Positions 18,741-27,540 of a stretch of 34,022 nt of DNA are shown here, piece after piece. The stretch comes from an uncultured Myxococcales bacterium (GTDB lineage Bacteria > Myxococcota_A > UBA9042 > CAIXZC01), in contig CAIXZC010000111.1 in NCBI GenBank assembly GCA_903923815.1, forward strand, positions 1-34,022. The letters are read 5' to 3'. Within the stretch, counting starts at the first letter, position 1. The number at the start of each line of letters is the position of its first letter. Position numbers and translations under genes: made by a program. Below the pieces are notes generated by a model, which searched no databases, was not told where the DNA came from, and was given only the letters and a program-made list of their open reading frames with translations.

Positions 18741-20837
18741 ATGCTGGATCCAACTGTCCGTTCTGCGCTGTCAGCCCTGATCAGCGCCTCAGAGGACTAC
18801 CTCATGGGACGAATCCTGGCCTATGCCAGGGAGCGGGGCTACTCACGCTTCACGTCTACTCTCAAGGAGGCCTGGCGCCTGTCCATCCAGGGTCTGAGCG
18901 CCTCCGTGGTGGGGGCCCTCGGGGAGGAGGGGCTACAACTGGAGTTGTCGCCGGAGGACACCTTCGTGGGCGATCACATCTGCAACTTCGCCGTGGCCGA
19001 GGCCATCTCCCATCGCACCCGGGGCGTCACGCTGCCCATGTTCCTGGGCCTGTTCAAGTACTACCGGCAGGTCTACCTTGACCTGGTCCTGGAGCAGGGC
19101 GCGGTGTCCACCGCAGACAAGATGGCCATGCTGCACTTCCTGGACCGGGCCTTCGACCGAATGGAGATCGCCTACTGCCAGGAATGGAGCTCCCATGGCG
19201 AGGGGGCCCTGCTGGAGGAACTCCAGGTCAAGAACCGCGAAGTCACCAACGAGAAGAACGCCTACCTGACCGTGTTCGAGAGTCTCTCCGACCCCGTCAT
19301 ACTGATCGATGGCGCACGTCGCATAGTGAACCTGAACCTGGCCGCCGCACGGCTGCTGGACCCCCTGGCCCAGCCCGGCCAGATCTACTACGGCATGGTG
19401 CAGCCGCCATCTCGCTCCGGCAGTGGGCCTGTGGCCGGGACTCTCCCCAGGCGGGGCCCCGGGCTGCCGCTCAAGGAGGCCTTCCCCTGGCTGGAGTCCC
19501 ACCTGGACGATGGCTTCCTGGAGGAGGGGGTGGAGCTGAACCTCGAAGTAGGCGGCACCACGCGGCACTTCGGCCTGAAGGTCTCCAACATGCTGGATGT
19601 CAGCGGCAAGTTCAGCGCCACAGTGCTGTTGCTGCACGACGTTGGTCTGTTGAAGGAGGCCCAGGAGCTTCGCCGCAGCGTCGAGGTGCGCATGCTGGAG
19701 CTGCGGCGCCAGGAGGGCCTGGCCTCCATGGCGGGGGGCATCGCCCACGATTTCAACAACATGCTGGCCACCATCGTCGGGAACGTGGCGCTCATCCGCG
19801 AGCAACTGCCTTGGGACGCCCCTGTGACCGAACAGGTCGTCCAGATCCAGCGGACGGCGGTATCAGCTTCCGAGCTGGCCTCCCAGATGCTGGCCTACTC
19901 GGGCAAGGGGCATTTCCGACTTGGGGCCCTGGACTTGAACGATGAGGTGGAGAAGACGGCGCGGCTGATCCAGAGCACCGTCACGGCGCGCTATCCTGTG
20001 GACCTGCGTCTGGAGCACGACCTGCCCCTGGCCCAGGCGGAGGGTCGCCAGATCCGGCAACTCCTGATGGAGCTGTGCCTCAATGCCCAGGAGGCCTACC
20101 GGGGGGCTGAGGGGCGGATTCTGGTGAGGACCTTCCTGGCGGATTTGCGGCAGGCCGACCTTGACGGCATGCGGATCGGCACGGAGCGACACCCAGGCAC
20201 CTATCTTGCGTTGGAGGTGGGGGACCAGGGGGAGGGGATGACGCCGGAGGTCCTGGCGCGGGCCTTTGACCCCTTCTTCACCACCAGGATGGTTGGCCGC
20301 GGGCTTGGGCTGGCGGCGGTCTATGGCATAGTCCGAGGGCATGGTGGGGCTCTCCAGGTCCAGTCCAGCCCTGGGGGTGGCAGCTCCGTCACCGTTTATC
20401 TGCAGGTGGCACCGGCCCCGGAGCCCGCCGATCCGGTAGTGGCCCAATCCCAAGGCCCGGCTCAGGACGCCAGGTCCCACCGAATGCTGCTGGTTGACGA
20501 TGAGGCCTCAGTGGCCTACGTGTTCTCCAGACTGCTGGCCCTCAAGGGCTTTTCGGTGGTGGTGGCCAAGGATGGGGAGGACGCCCTGGCCAAGGCTCAG
20601 AGCCAGGGGCCCTTTGACCTGGTGCTGACGGACTGGACCATGCCCGGGCTGTCAGGCAAGGCGCTGCTAGAGGCACTTGGGAGCCAGTTGCCCGGAGTGC
20701 CCCTGGTGGTCATGAGCGGATTCGCGGAGGATGCCCTGGATTCCCTGGGCGGAGAAGTGCCCTTCATCCACAAGCCCTTCTCCCTTGGAGACCTTCTGAG
20801 CTTCCTTGAACGACTTGGCTTCTACCGCAAAGGCTAG
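18741..20837 (+). CDS. Hybrid sensor histidine kinase with helical N-terminal domain
   Basis: This 698-aa soluble kinase begins with a mostly helical domain of about 150 residues (EDYLMGRILAYARERGY, KYYRQVYLDLVLEQGA) that I do not recognise firmly, followed by a PAS domain (about 170-300, AYLTVFESLSDPVILIDGAR). The transmitter has His336 in AGGIAHDFNNML and a HATPase domain ending FDPFFTTRMVGRGLGLAAVYGIV. The C-terminal receiver (about 580-698) has VDDEA, phospho-acceptor Asp near 630 in LVLTDWTMPGLSG, and Lys in FIHKPFSL. The GGIAHDFNN box matches that of the divergent neighbour, so the two kinases share a transmitter class. The ATG at 18741 follows GGGGAGG. Neither gene has an adjacent DNA-binding response regulator. 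Confidence 0.9.
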   Translation: MLDPTVRSALSALISASEDYLMGRILAYARERGYSRFTSTLKEAWRLSIQGLSASVVGALGEEGLQLELSPEDTFVGDHICNFAVAEAISHRTRGVTLPMFLGLFKYYRQVYLDLVLEQGAVSTADKMAMLHFLDRAFDRMEIAYCQEWSSHGEGALLEELQVKNREVTNEKNAYLTVFESLSDPVILIDGARRIVNLNLAAARLLDPLAQPGQIYYGMVQPPSRSGSGPVAGTLPRRGPGLPLKEAFPWLESHLDDGFLEEGVELNLEVGGTTRHFGLKVSNMLDVSGKFSATVLLLHDVGLLKEAQELRRSVEVRMLELRRQEGLASMAGGIAHDFNNMLATIVGNVALIREQLPWDAPVTEQVVQIQRTAVSASELASQMLAYSGKGHFRLGALDLNDEVEKTARLIQSTVTARYPVDLRLEHDLPLAQAEGRQIRQLLMELCLNAQEAYRGAEGRILVRTFLADLRQADLDGMRIGTERHPGTYLALEVGDQGEGMTPEVLARAFDPFFTTRMVGRGLGLAAVYGIVRGHGGALQVQSSPGGGSSVTVYLQVAPAPEPADPVVAQSQGPAQDARSHRMLLVDDEASVAYVFSRLLALKGFSVVVAKDGEDALAKAQSQGPFDLVLTDWTMPGLSGKALLEALGSQLPGVPLVVMSGFAEDALDSLGGEVPFIHKPFSLGDLLSFLERLGFYRKG

Positions 20838-21050
20838 ACCGGCGAGCCCGAATGGCGGGGCGCCCTGCAGAACCGCGCGCGTCGGCAAGCGTGCGCCAAG
20901 GCCCCCAGCGCTGCAACCCCCTCCCTTGCGGTCGGGGTTCGGACGAACGGTCCGCTCCAAAAAAACTTCTTTGAGCAACGTACTTGGCACAGTAAAGTCG
21001 GGACCGCGATTTTTGCGTCAGGCTTTGGCCCATCCGCAGCAGGAGTTTGA
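20838..21050 (+). promoter_or_regulatory. terC upstream region with candidate promoter
   Basis: No gene is seen in this 213-bp gap. TTGAGC (20971-20976) and TAAAGT (20993-20998) have a 16-bp spacer, placing transcription start near 21005 and leaving a leader of about 45 nt. That leader is too short for the manganese riboswitch that often precedes terC-like genes, and the conserved riboswitch sequence was not recognised. Confidence 0.45.
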
Positions 21051-21974
21051 ATGTTCGAGCACAGTATTGGCAGCCCCCTTCTGTGGGCCGGCTTCCTGGT
21101 CTTTGTTTTGGTCATGCTGGCCCTGGACCTGGGCGTGTTCAACCGCAAGGTCCACGTCATCAGCTTCAAGGAGTCCCTGGTCTGGTCCGTGGTCTGGGTC
21201 ATCGTGGCCGGCATCTTTGCTGGCGGGGTGCACTGGTTCTTCGGGGGCCAGGCGGCCCTGGAGTTTGTCACGGGCTATGTCATCGAGCGGGCCCTGTCAG
21301 TGGACAACCTGTTTGTGTTCCTGGTCATCTTCCAGTACTTCGCGGTGCGGGCCGAGTTGCAGCATCGGGTGCTGTTCTGGGGCATCATCGGGGCCCTGGT
21401 CATGCGGGCCATCTTCATCCTGGCGGGGGGGGCCATTCTGGCTGCCTTCTCCTGGGCCATGTACGTGTTCGGCGGCATCCTGGTGGTGACAGGCATCAAG
21501 CTGTTCATCCAGCGGGACGAGGAGACCCACCCCGAGCGCAACCCGGTGGTGCGGCTCATCGCCAAGGTCCTGCCCATGGACCCCAAACACCAGGGCAAGG
21601 AGTTCCTCAAGCGCCTGGATGGCCGCTGGGTGTTCACTCCCCTCTTTCTGGCCTTGGTGACCGTGGAGATCTCCGACGTCGTCTTCGCCGTGGACAGCAT
21701 CCCGGCGGTCTTCGCGGTGACCCGCGACCCGTTCATTGTGTTCACGTCCAACATCTTCGCCATCCTGGGCCTGCGGGCCATGTACTTCATGCTGGCAGGC
21801 ATCATGGACAGCTTCCGCTTCCTGCGCATTGGCCTTGCGGCCGTGCTGGTCTTCGTGGGCGTGAAGATGCTGGTGGCCGAGTTCCTGCACATTCCCATCG
21901 GCCTGTCCCTGGGCCTGGTGGCGGGCCTGATTGCCCTGTCCATCCTGGCGTCGGTGGTGATTCCGAAGAGGTGA
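21051..21974 (+). CDS. TerC/Alx family integral membrane protein
   Basis: This 307-aa membrane protein has seven to nine hydrophobic helices and the conserved family acids: MLALDLGVF near residue 25, GYVIERALSVDNLFVF near 75-90, and LVTVEISDVVFAVDSIPAVFAVT near 200-222. TerC/Alx proteins are linked to manganese export and tellurite or metal stress and can load metal onto exported enzymes; the TerC-fold charged residues within membrane helices are intact. The start has CAGGAG five bases upstream. Unusually, the next gene, a polysaccharide pyruvyl transferase, starts 4 nt after the stop, so terC appears to head an envelope-polysaccharide operon. Confidence 0.93.
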   Translation: MFEHSIGSPLLWAGFLVFVLVMLALDLGVFNRKVHVISFKESLVWSVVWVIVAGIFAGGVHWFFGGQAALEFVTGYVIERALSVDNLFVFLVIFQYFAVRAELQHRVLFWGIIGALVMRAIFILAGGAILAAFSWAMYVFGGILVVTGIKLFIQRDEETHPERNPVVRLIAKVLPMDPKHQGKEFLKRLDGRWVFTPLFLALVTVEISDVVFAVDSIPAVFAVTRDPFIVFTSNIFAILGLRAMYFMLAGIMDSFRFLRIGLAAVLVFVGVKMLVAEFLHIPIGLSLGLVAGLIALSILASVVIPKR

Positions 21975-21978
21975 ACCC

Positions 21979-23109
21979 ATGAAGCGGGCCGGCATCATTA
22001 CCTTCCACTGTGCGGACAACCTGGGGGCGGTGCTGCAGGCCTACGCGCTGGCCCGGGTGGTGGATTCTCTGGGCGTGAAGGCAGAGTTGATTGACTACAT
22101 TCCGGCGAAGCTGGTGGCCCCCTACGGCCCCTTCTCCAATGCCCTGGAGGTCCTGGGCGGCCGCGGGCCACTGGCCGGTGCCCGGGCGCTGCTGTCGGGC
22201 CTGAAGAACCTGCGCTTCTTTGCCCGTCGCCGGGCTGCCTTCGCCGCCTTTCGGACGGCCCATCTGCCCATCTCCAGGGTTCGATATCGCTCCTCCAAGG
22301 CCCTCCTTCGAGGGGCACCCCATTACGACTTCTACATCACCGGCAGCGATCAAGTCTGGAATCCGGACTTCTTCGTGGACCTGGGCGGTGCCTATTTTCT
22401 GGACTTCGCGCCCGCCACGTCGAAGAAGCTGTCCTACGCAGCCAGCATCGCGAACAAGCACGTCGAGGACTTCGCCGCCTTCTTCAAGGAGCACCTGCCC
22501 AGGTTCGACGCCGTGTCGGTGCGTGAGCGCTCCTCCGTGGAGTTCGTCAGTCGCTTCACCGAGAAGCCGGTCCAGGTGACGCTGGATCCGTCCCTGCTGT
22601 TGAGCAGGCAGCAGTGGCTGGACATCGCCGTGGCTCCAGGCCCGCTGCCGAGGTTCATCCTGGTCTATGACTTGGTCAAGGAGCCGCGCCTCGTGGACCT
22701 GGTCAACAAGCTTGCCCTGGCCAACGACTGCAAGGTCATCAGCTTCAGCAGCCGGAAGGGCTACCTGAACTGGCACGGGTCCTTTGCCACCGCCAACCCC
22801 ACCGAGTTCCTGGGGCTGCTGGAGGCCTCCCAGTTCGTGGTCACCAGTTCCTTCCACGGCACGGCCTTCTCGGTGCTGTTCAACAAGCCCTTCTATACCC
22901 TGCTCCATCCGGAGCGGGGCCAGCGGATGCTGGACCTCCTGACGGGGCTGGGTCTGGACGACCGGGTTGTGACCGACCCAGGCCAGGTCCCAGAGACCCT
23001 GGTCCCGCTGGACTTCGGCCGGGCCAACGGACTGCTGGACCAGCAACGTCAGGCATCCTTGGAATACCTGAAGACAGCCCTCGTCAGCGGGATTCCCGAT
23101 GCGGACTAA
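21979..23109 (+). CDS. Polysaccharide pyruvyl transferase family protein
   Basis: This 376-aa protein has the pattern of the CsaB/WcaK pyruvyl transferase family, which puts ketal-linked pyruvate from phosphoenolpyruvate onto surface glycans. The N-terminus GIITFHCADNLGAVLQAYAL, the middle YDFYITGSDQVWNPDFF, SYAASI, and the C-terminal VVTSSFHGTAFSVLFNKPFY with catalytic-region His are typical blocks in order. Length is normal. It starts 4 nt after terC with GAGGTG as ribosome-binding site and overlaps the flippase gene by 11 bp. The sugar acceptor cannot be told because no glycosyltransferase is adjacent. Confidence 0.92.
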   Translation: MKRAGIITFHCADNLGAVLQAYALARVVDSLGVKAELIDYIPAKLVAPYGPFSNALEVLGGRGPLAGARALLSGLKNLRFFARRRAAFAAFRTAHLPISRVRYRSSKALLRGAPHYDFYITGSDQVWNPDFFVDLGGAYFLDFAPATSKKLSYAASIANKHVEDFAAFFKEHLPRFDAVSVRERSSVEFVSRFTEKPVQVTLDPSLLLSRQQWLDIAVAPGPLPRFILVYDLVKEPRLVDLVNKLALANDCKVISFSSRKGYLNWHGSFATANPTEFLGLLEASQFVVTSSFHGTAFSVLFNKPFYTLLHPERGQRMLDLLTGLGLDDRVVTDPGQVPETLVPLDFGRANGLLDQQRQASLEYLKTALVSGIPDAD

Positions 23110-24607
23110 GCGTTTCATCGTGAACTCGGCGGCCACCGCGCTGGCCCAGATCATGGTGTTGATCACGGGCTTCATCACGCCCAGGATCATGCTTAAGTAC
23201 TATGGTTCGGAAATCAATGGCCTTGTAACGTCAATCAATCAGTTCATTGTGTATATAAGCCTGGTTGAGGCTGGGTTATCGGCTGCAGCCGTATATGCGC
23301 TTTACAAGCCGCTGGCCAGTAATGATTTTGGCAAAGTAAATGCTGTGGTGTCGGCAGCAAAACAGTTCTACACCAAGTCTGGGTACATATTCATCTCCAT
23401 CACGATTGGGCTTGCGGCCTTTGCCCCGGTGTTCCTGAAGCCGGGGTCCATCTCCCCCCTGTACGTGGGGCTGCTGGTGTTGATTCTGGGCGTGAACGGC
23501 GCCCTGGAGTTCTTCACCTTGGCGAAGTACAGGGTGCTGCTGACCGCCGACCAGAAGACCCACGTCATCTCCCTGGCGACCATCGTCTACCTGCTGGTCA
23601 ACACCGGCGTCATCGTGGTGCTGGGTTCCCTCAAGACCGACATCGTGGTGCTGCGACTGGTGGCGCTGGCCTCCATCTTCTTGCGCTCCTTCATCCTGAT
23701 GGGTTACGTCAAGCTGCACTACAAGTTCTTGAACTACAAGGCCCAGCCTGACCTGGCGGCCCTGAAGACCCGCTGGGATGCCTTCTACCTGCAGATCCTT
23801 GGGGCGGTCCAGAGCGGCGCCCCGGTGATCATCCTGACGGTGGTCACGGCGGACCTCAAGCTGGTCAGCGTGTTCGTGGTCTTCAACATGGTCATCGCGG
23901 GCATCTCCGGGGTGCTGTCCATCTTCATGACTGGGCTGGCGGCCTCCTTTGGCGAGGTCATCGCCAAGCGCGAGACCGCGGTGCTGCGGCGGGCCTATGG
24001 GGAGTTTGAGTTCGCCTACTATGGCCTGATTGCAGTGTCCTACGCCGTGGCTTTGGTGCTGCTGATGCCCTTTGTCCGGCTCTACACGGCTGGCGTCACG
24101 GACGCGGTCTACGACGTCCCGCTGCTTGGGGCCCTGACGGTTGCCAACGGGCTGTTGTACAACCTCAAGACGCCCCAGGGAATGCTGGTCCAGTCCGCCG
24201 GCCTCTTCAAGGAGACCCGGGTCCAGACCACCATCCAATGTCTGATTGCGCTGACCCTGGGGGTGGTGCTGACGCCCTTCCTGGGAATCGCCGGCGTGTT
24301 GTTGGGGATGATCGCTTCCAACCTCTATCGGACGATTGATCTGAACTGGTTCGTGCACCGCCACATCACGTCACTTGGCATGGGGCCATCCTTCTGGCGC
24401 ATGGGCCGGGTGCTCTTGATGATGGCCCTGGCCGCCGGCCCCTTCGCCTGGATTCAGGTCGCCCCCTCGGGCTACCTGGGCTTGGTGGGCTGGGGAGTGG
24501 CGGCCTCCGTCTGGGCGGTGATCATGGCGGCCTTGGTGGGGGTGCTGTTTGACCGCCCCACCTTCGGAGGAGTGCTCCAGCGCTTGGGGAGGCTGAGGCG
24601 AACATGA
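23099..24607 (+). CDS. Wzx-type polysaccharide flippase
   Basis: This 502-aa protein has about twelve to fourteen hydrophobic helices spread along its length and the N-terminal pattern of O-antigen and exopolysaccharide flippases (YYGSEINGLVTSINQFI, LVEAGLSAAAVYALYKPL). It should move lipid-linked glycan units across the inner membrane. It overlaps both neighbours (11 bp upstream, 4 bp ATGA downstream), so the three genes are translationally coupled. A segment at about 23190-23410 is clearly poorer in GC than the rest: 82 of 180 bases at 23221-23400 are G or C by hand count. It corresponds to the most conserved N-terminal part and suggests a mosaic origin. Confidence 0.9.
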   Translation: MRTKRFIVNSAATALAQIMVLITGFITPRIMLKYYGSEINGLVTSINQFIVYISLVEAGLSAAAVYALYKPLASNDFGKVNAVVSAAKQFYTKSGYIFISITIGLAAFAPVFLKPGSISPLYVGLLVLILGVNGALEFFTLAKYRVLLTADQKTHVISLATIVYLLVNTGVIVVLGSLKTDIVVLRLVALASIFLRSFILMGYVKLHYKFLNYKAQPDLAALKTRWDAFYLQILGAVQSGAPVIILTVVTADLKLVSVFVVFNMVIAGISGVLSIFMTGLAASFGEVIAKRETAVLRRAYGEFEFAYYGLIAVSYAVALVLLMPFVRLYTAGVTDAVYDVPLLGALTVANGLLYNLKTPQGMLVQSAGLFKETRVQTTIQCLIALTLGVVLTPFLGIAGVLLGMIASNLYRTIDLNWFVHRHITSLGMGPSFWRMGRVLLMMALAAGPFAWIQVAPSGYLGLVGWGVAASVWAVIMAALVGVLFDRPTFGGVLQRLGRLRRT

Positions 24608-25794
24608 ACGCAGTATTCGACCGACCCGGCGATTGTTGTGGCTGCACCGCGTGCCGCCATGTCTGTCCCGTCCAGGCCATCACCATGAAGGTCGACGACG
24701 AGGGCTTCCAGTACCCCGACATCGATCAGGGGCTGTGCATAGACTGCCGGGCCTGCAAAGAGGTCTGCGCCTTCCAACGGCCCCGCCCCTCCGCCCCTCC
24801 GTCCCCCCAGCCGTCGGTCTTTGCGGTGCAGCACGGGGACGAGGCCGTTCGGGCAGCCAGCACCTCTGGCGGCATGTTCACGGCCCTGTCCGACCTGGTG
24901 TTGGGCCGGGGCGGAGTGGTCTTCGGGGCGGCCTTTGATCAGCACCTCAACGTGGTGCACCTGGAGGCGGCCACTCCGGCGGAGCGGGACCGGCTGAGGG
25001 GCTCCAAGTACGTGCAAAGTGATCTTTCGGACAGCTTCCCCCGCATCGCCGCCCTGCTGAAGTCGGGGCGGGAGGTGCTGTTCAGCGGGACCCCCTGTCA
25101 GACCGCCGGGTTGGCGGCCTTCCTGGAGGGTCAGGACCGGGCGGGTCTGCTGCTTTGCGATATCGTCTGCCACGGCACCCCCAGCCCCCTCATCTGGCGA
25201 GAGCACCTCACCAACCTGGAGCGAAGCCACCGCAGCCGTGCCGTCGCCTACCAGTGCCGGGCCAAGGACCGGGGCTGGCACGGCCACCTGGAGAAGGTCA
25301 CCTTCGAGGACGGGCGCAGCGACTGCCGCTCCCGGGCCTCCCAATCCTACAAGGACCTGTTCTACGCCCACCTCATGCTGCGGCCAGCCTGTCACGAGTG
25401 CCGGTACACGTCCTTCCAGCGGACCTCCGATCTGACCATTGCGGACTTCTGGGGCATTGAACGCACTTTGGCCGACTTTGACGACAACCGGGGCACCTCC
25501 CTGGTGCTGGTCAACACGCCCAAGGGGCAGGCTGCCTTCGAGGCAGTCCAGGGGCAGCTTCGGACCAGGGTCAGCACCACCAAGGATTGCCTGCAGCCCC
25601 AGCTTCAGCACCCCTCCCGACCCGCGCCCCTGCGGGCCCGGTTCTGGCAGGACTACCACGCCCGGGGCTACCGGTTCGTGCTGGACCACTATGCGGGCCT
25701 GAGCCCGATGCGGCGGCTACGGCGGGCGGCGGGCCTGGGTCTTCAAAGCCTTGGATTATTGAAGCTGGTCAAGAAGCTGTTGGGACGGGGCTGA
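24604..25794 (+). CDS. Coenzyme F420 hydrogenase/dehydrogenase beta-subunit-like Fe-S protein
   Basis: This 396-aa protein has two ferredoxin-type 4Fe-4S motifs at its N-terminus (C11/C12, C14, C17, C21P and C45, C48, C51, C55) and the FrhB/FdhB C-terminal domain, seen in STSGGMFTALSDLVL, RGSKYVQSDL, VLFSGTPCQTAGL and CDIVCHGTPSP. Members in polysaccharide clusters are common partners of pyruvyl transferases and flippases, and here it follows both with a 4-bp overlap. A redox step on a glycan or its lipid carrier is a fair guess, but true F420 use is not implied. It converges with the aminomutase gene after an 8-bp gap. Confidence 0.88.
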   Translation: MNAVFDRPGDCCGCTACRHVCPVQAITMKVDDEGFQYPDIDQGLCIDCRACKEVCAFQRPRPSAPPSPQPSVFAVQHGDEAVRAASTSGGMFTALSDLVLGRGGVVFGAAFDQHLNVVHLEAATPAERDRLRGSKYVQSDLSDSFPRIAALLKSGREVLFSGTPCQTAGLAAFLEGQDRAGLLLCDIVCHGTPSPLIWREHLTNLERSHRSRAVAYQCRAKDRGWHGHLEKVTFEDGRSDCRSRASQSYKDLFYAHLMLRPACHECRYTSFQRTSDLTIADFWGIERTLADFDDNRGTSLVLVNTPKGQAAFEAVQGQLRTRVSTTKDCLQPQLQHPSRPAPLRARFWQDYHARGYRFVLDHYAGLSPMRRLRRAAGLGLQSLGLLKLVKKLLGRG

Positions 25795-25802
25795 GGCGTC
25801 TT

Positions 25803-27026
25803 CTACCTGTTCACCATACGACGGCGGGAGTGGCGGCCGCGGTCCTTCCACTGGAAGGCGCGGGCCAGGGGGGCGGGGACCGTCTCGGCGGGGGCCTCTC
25901 CGGGGAGGGTGCCGGCGGTGATGCGCTGCTGGCCGTTGCCGTCTTCGCTGCCCTCCACCACCAGGCGCAGGTGCTCGTCGGGCTTGCGGTCGGGGTAGTA
26001 GAACTGCTCGCCGCGGAAGTTCTGCAGCATGATGCCGTTCTCGCTGCGGCAGCTGTACTCTTCCGGAAGCAGGGGGATCTTGCCGCCGCCGCCGGGGGCG
26101 TCGATGACGAACTGGGGGACGGCCATGCCGGAGGTGTGCCCCCGAAGCCCCCTCACCACATTGAGGCCATCGTCGATGCTGCAGCGGAAGTGGCCCGTGC
26201 CCTCGACCAGGTCGGCCTGGTAGATGTAGTAGGGGCGCACGCGGTTGGCCAGCAGCTTGCGGTTCAGTTCCTTGAAGACCTCGGGCTTCTCGTTCACGCC
26301 GCGCAGCATGACGGACTGGTTGCCCAGGGGGATGCCGGCGTCGGCCAGGCGGGACAGGGCCTCGGCGGCGTCGTCGGTGAGCTCGCTGGGGTGCTCGAAG
26401 TGGGTGTTCAGGTACAGCGGGTGGTACTTCTTCAGCATGTTCACCAGCTTGCGGGTGATGCGCTGGGGAAGGACGCAGGGCATGCGGCTGCCGATGCGGA
26501 TCATCTCCACATGGGGGATGGCGCGCAGGCGGGCCAGCAGGTCCTCCAGGATGGTGTCGGTCAGCATGAGGGGGTCGCCGCCGGACATGACGACGTCGCG
26601 GATCTCGGGGTGGGCGGCGATGTATTCGATGGCGCGGGTGTGGTCGGCCCCGGTGACGGCGCCGCACTGGTCCTTGCCGACCTTGCGCTTGCGGGTGCAG
26701 AAGCGGCAGTACATGGCGCAGGACGTGGTGACCTGGAACAGGACGCGGTCAGGGTAGCGGTGCACCAGATAGGGCACGGGGCTCATGCTCTCTTCGGAGA
26801 GGGGATCTTCGTAGAGGCCCGGTTCCATCTCGGCCCGGTCTGGGATGCACTGACGCCAGATGGGGTCGCCCTCGTACTGAACCAGGTTCAGGTAGTAGGG
26901 GTTGATGGACATGGGGTAGACGTCGGCCACCTTCTCGATCTCCGAGGTGTCGAGGCCCGGGAAGAAGCGGGACAGATCGGCGCCGGTGCGGATGGAGGCG
27001 GCCAGGATCTTTTGCCAGAGTTCCAT
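25803..27026 (-). CDS. kamA: Lysine 2,3-aminomutase-like radical SAM protein (KamA family)
   Basis: This 407-aa enzyme should use SAM, a 4Fe-4S cluster and PLP to shift an amino group from C2 to C3. Cluster cysteines are Cys103, Cys107 and Cys110 (CAMYCRFC). The PLP lysine is Lys316 in DAPGGGGK. Asp272 and Asp309 align by fixed spacing with Asp293 and Asp330 of the Clostridium subterminale enzyme, which hold the lysine side-chain amino group; glutamate 2,3-aminomutases differ there. So L-lysine to L-beta-lysine is the best guess. The ATG at 27026 has AGGAG 11 nt upstream; an in-frame ATG at 27050 lacks one. It is the last gene of a four-gene operon. It is too long for EpmB and no efp is nearby. 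Confidence 0.85.
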   Translation of the reverse strand: MELWQKILAASIRTGADLSRFFPGLDTSEIEKVADVYPMSINPYYLNLVQYEGDPIWRQCIPDRAEMEPGLYEDPLSEESMSPVPYLVHRYPDRVLFQVTTSCAMYCRFCTRKRKVGKDQCGAVTGADHTRAIEYIAAHPEIRDVVMSGGDPLMLTDTILEDLLARLRAIPHVEMIRIGSRMPCVLPQRITRKLVNMLKKYHPLYLNTHFEHPSELTDDAAEALSRLADAGIPLGNQSVMLRGVNEKPEVFKELNRKLLANRVRPYYIYQADLVEGTGHFRCSIDDGLNVVRGLRGHTSGMAVPQFVIDAPGGGGKIPLLPEEYSCRSENGIMLQNFRGEQFYYPDRKPDEHLRLVVEGSEDGNGQQRITAGTLPGEAPAETVPAPLARAFQWKDRGRHSRRRMVNR

Positions 27027-27054
27027 TTTGGGGGGTTCTCCTTGCGCCATGGCG

Positions 27055-27540
27055 TCACAGCTTCTTGGTGAAGATGACTTTGCCTTCACCTTCACGGTAG
27101 AAATCCTTGATCGTGGCAGCCTCAATGTAGCCGCTGGACAGGTACAGGGTCCGGGCGGCGGCGTAGGGTTCGTTGTCGGCGGTCTCGATGATGACCAGCT
27201 TGCCCCCGCGGGCGGCGATGTGGGCTTCCAGGTGCGCCATGAGGGCCCGGGCGACGCCGGTGCGCCGGGCGCGGACGTGGGTGCCCATCCAGTAGAAGTC
27301 CCAGGTGTGCTCGGTGCAGGGGTTGAGGCCCCAGCAGGAGAAGGCGATGGGGCCCTCTTCGTCGCGGGCCACCTCAAAGAAATAGCCGGAGGCCTCTTCG
27401 CCCTCGGCGATGGCCTTGTCCATCAACTCGGCGGCGACCTCAAGCTCGCCCGGGCGGAAGGTGGGGGTGGAGGTGAGGACCTCAATCAGCTTGGGGGTGT
27501 CACCGGCCATGATAGGCGTGAAGGTTATTTTCCGTTCCAT
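27055..27540 (-). CDS. GNAT family N-acetyltransferase
   Basis: This 161-aa protein has the acetyl-CoA-binding motif A (MGTHVRARRTGVARALMAHLEAHIA, about residues 88-112), then LVIIETADNEPYAAARTLYLSSGYIEAA, a full GNAT core. It overlaps the upstream ATP-grasp gene by 16 bp and lies just ahead of the aminomutase gene. An aminomutase plus acetyltransferase pair makes N-epsilon-acetyl-beta-lysine in methanogens and some bacteria (AblA/AblB), but this protein is clearly shorter than AblB, so only the general pairing is comparable. Its substrate is inferred from context: beta-lysine or a ligase product. GGAG lies upstream of the ATG. Confidence 0.85.
   Translation of the reverse strand: MERKITFTPIMAGDTPKLIEVLTSTPTFRPGELEVAAELMDKAIAEGEEASGYFFEVARDEEGPIAFSCWGLNPCTEHTWDFYWMGTHVRARRTGVARALMAHLEAHIAARGGKLVIIETADNEPYAAARTLYLSSGYIEAATIKDFYREGEGKVIFTKKL

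Noticed and set aside
20838-21050. Possible yybP-ykoY manganese riboswitch before terC
   Set aside because: The conserved riboswitch loops were not found, and the best promoter leaves only about 45 nt of leader.
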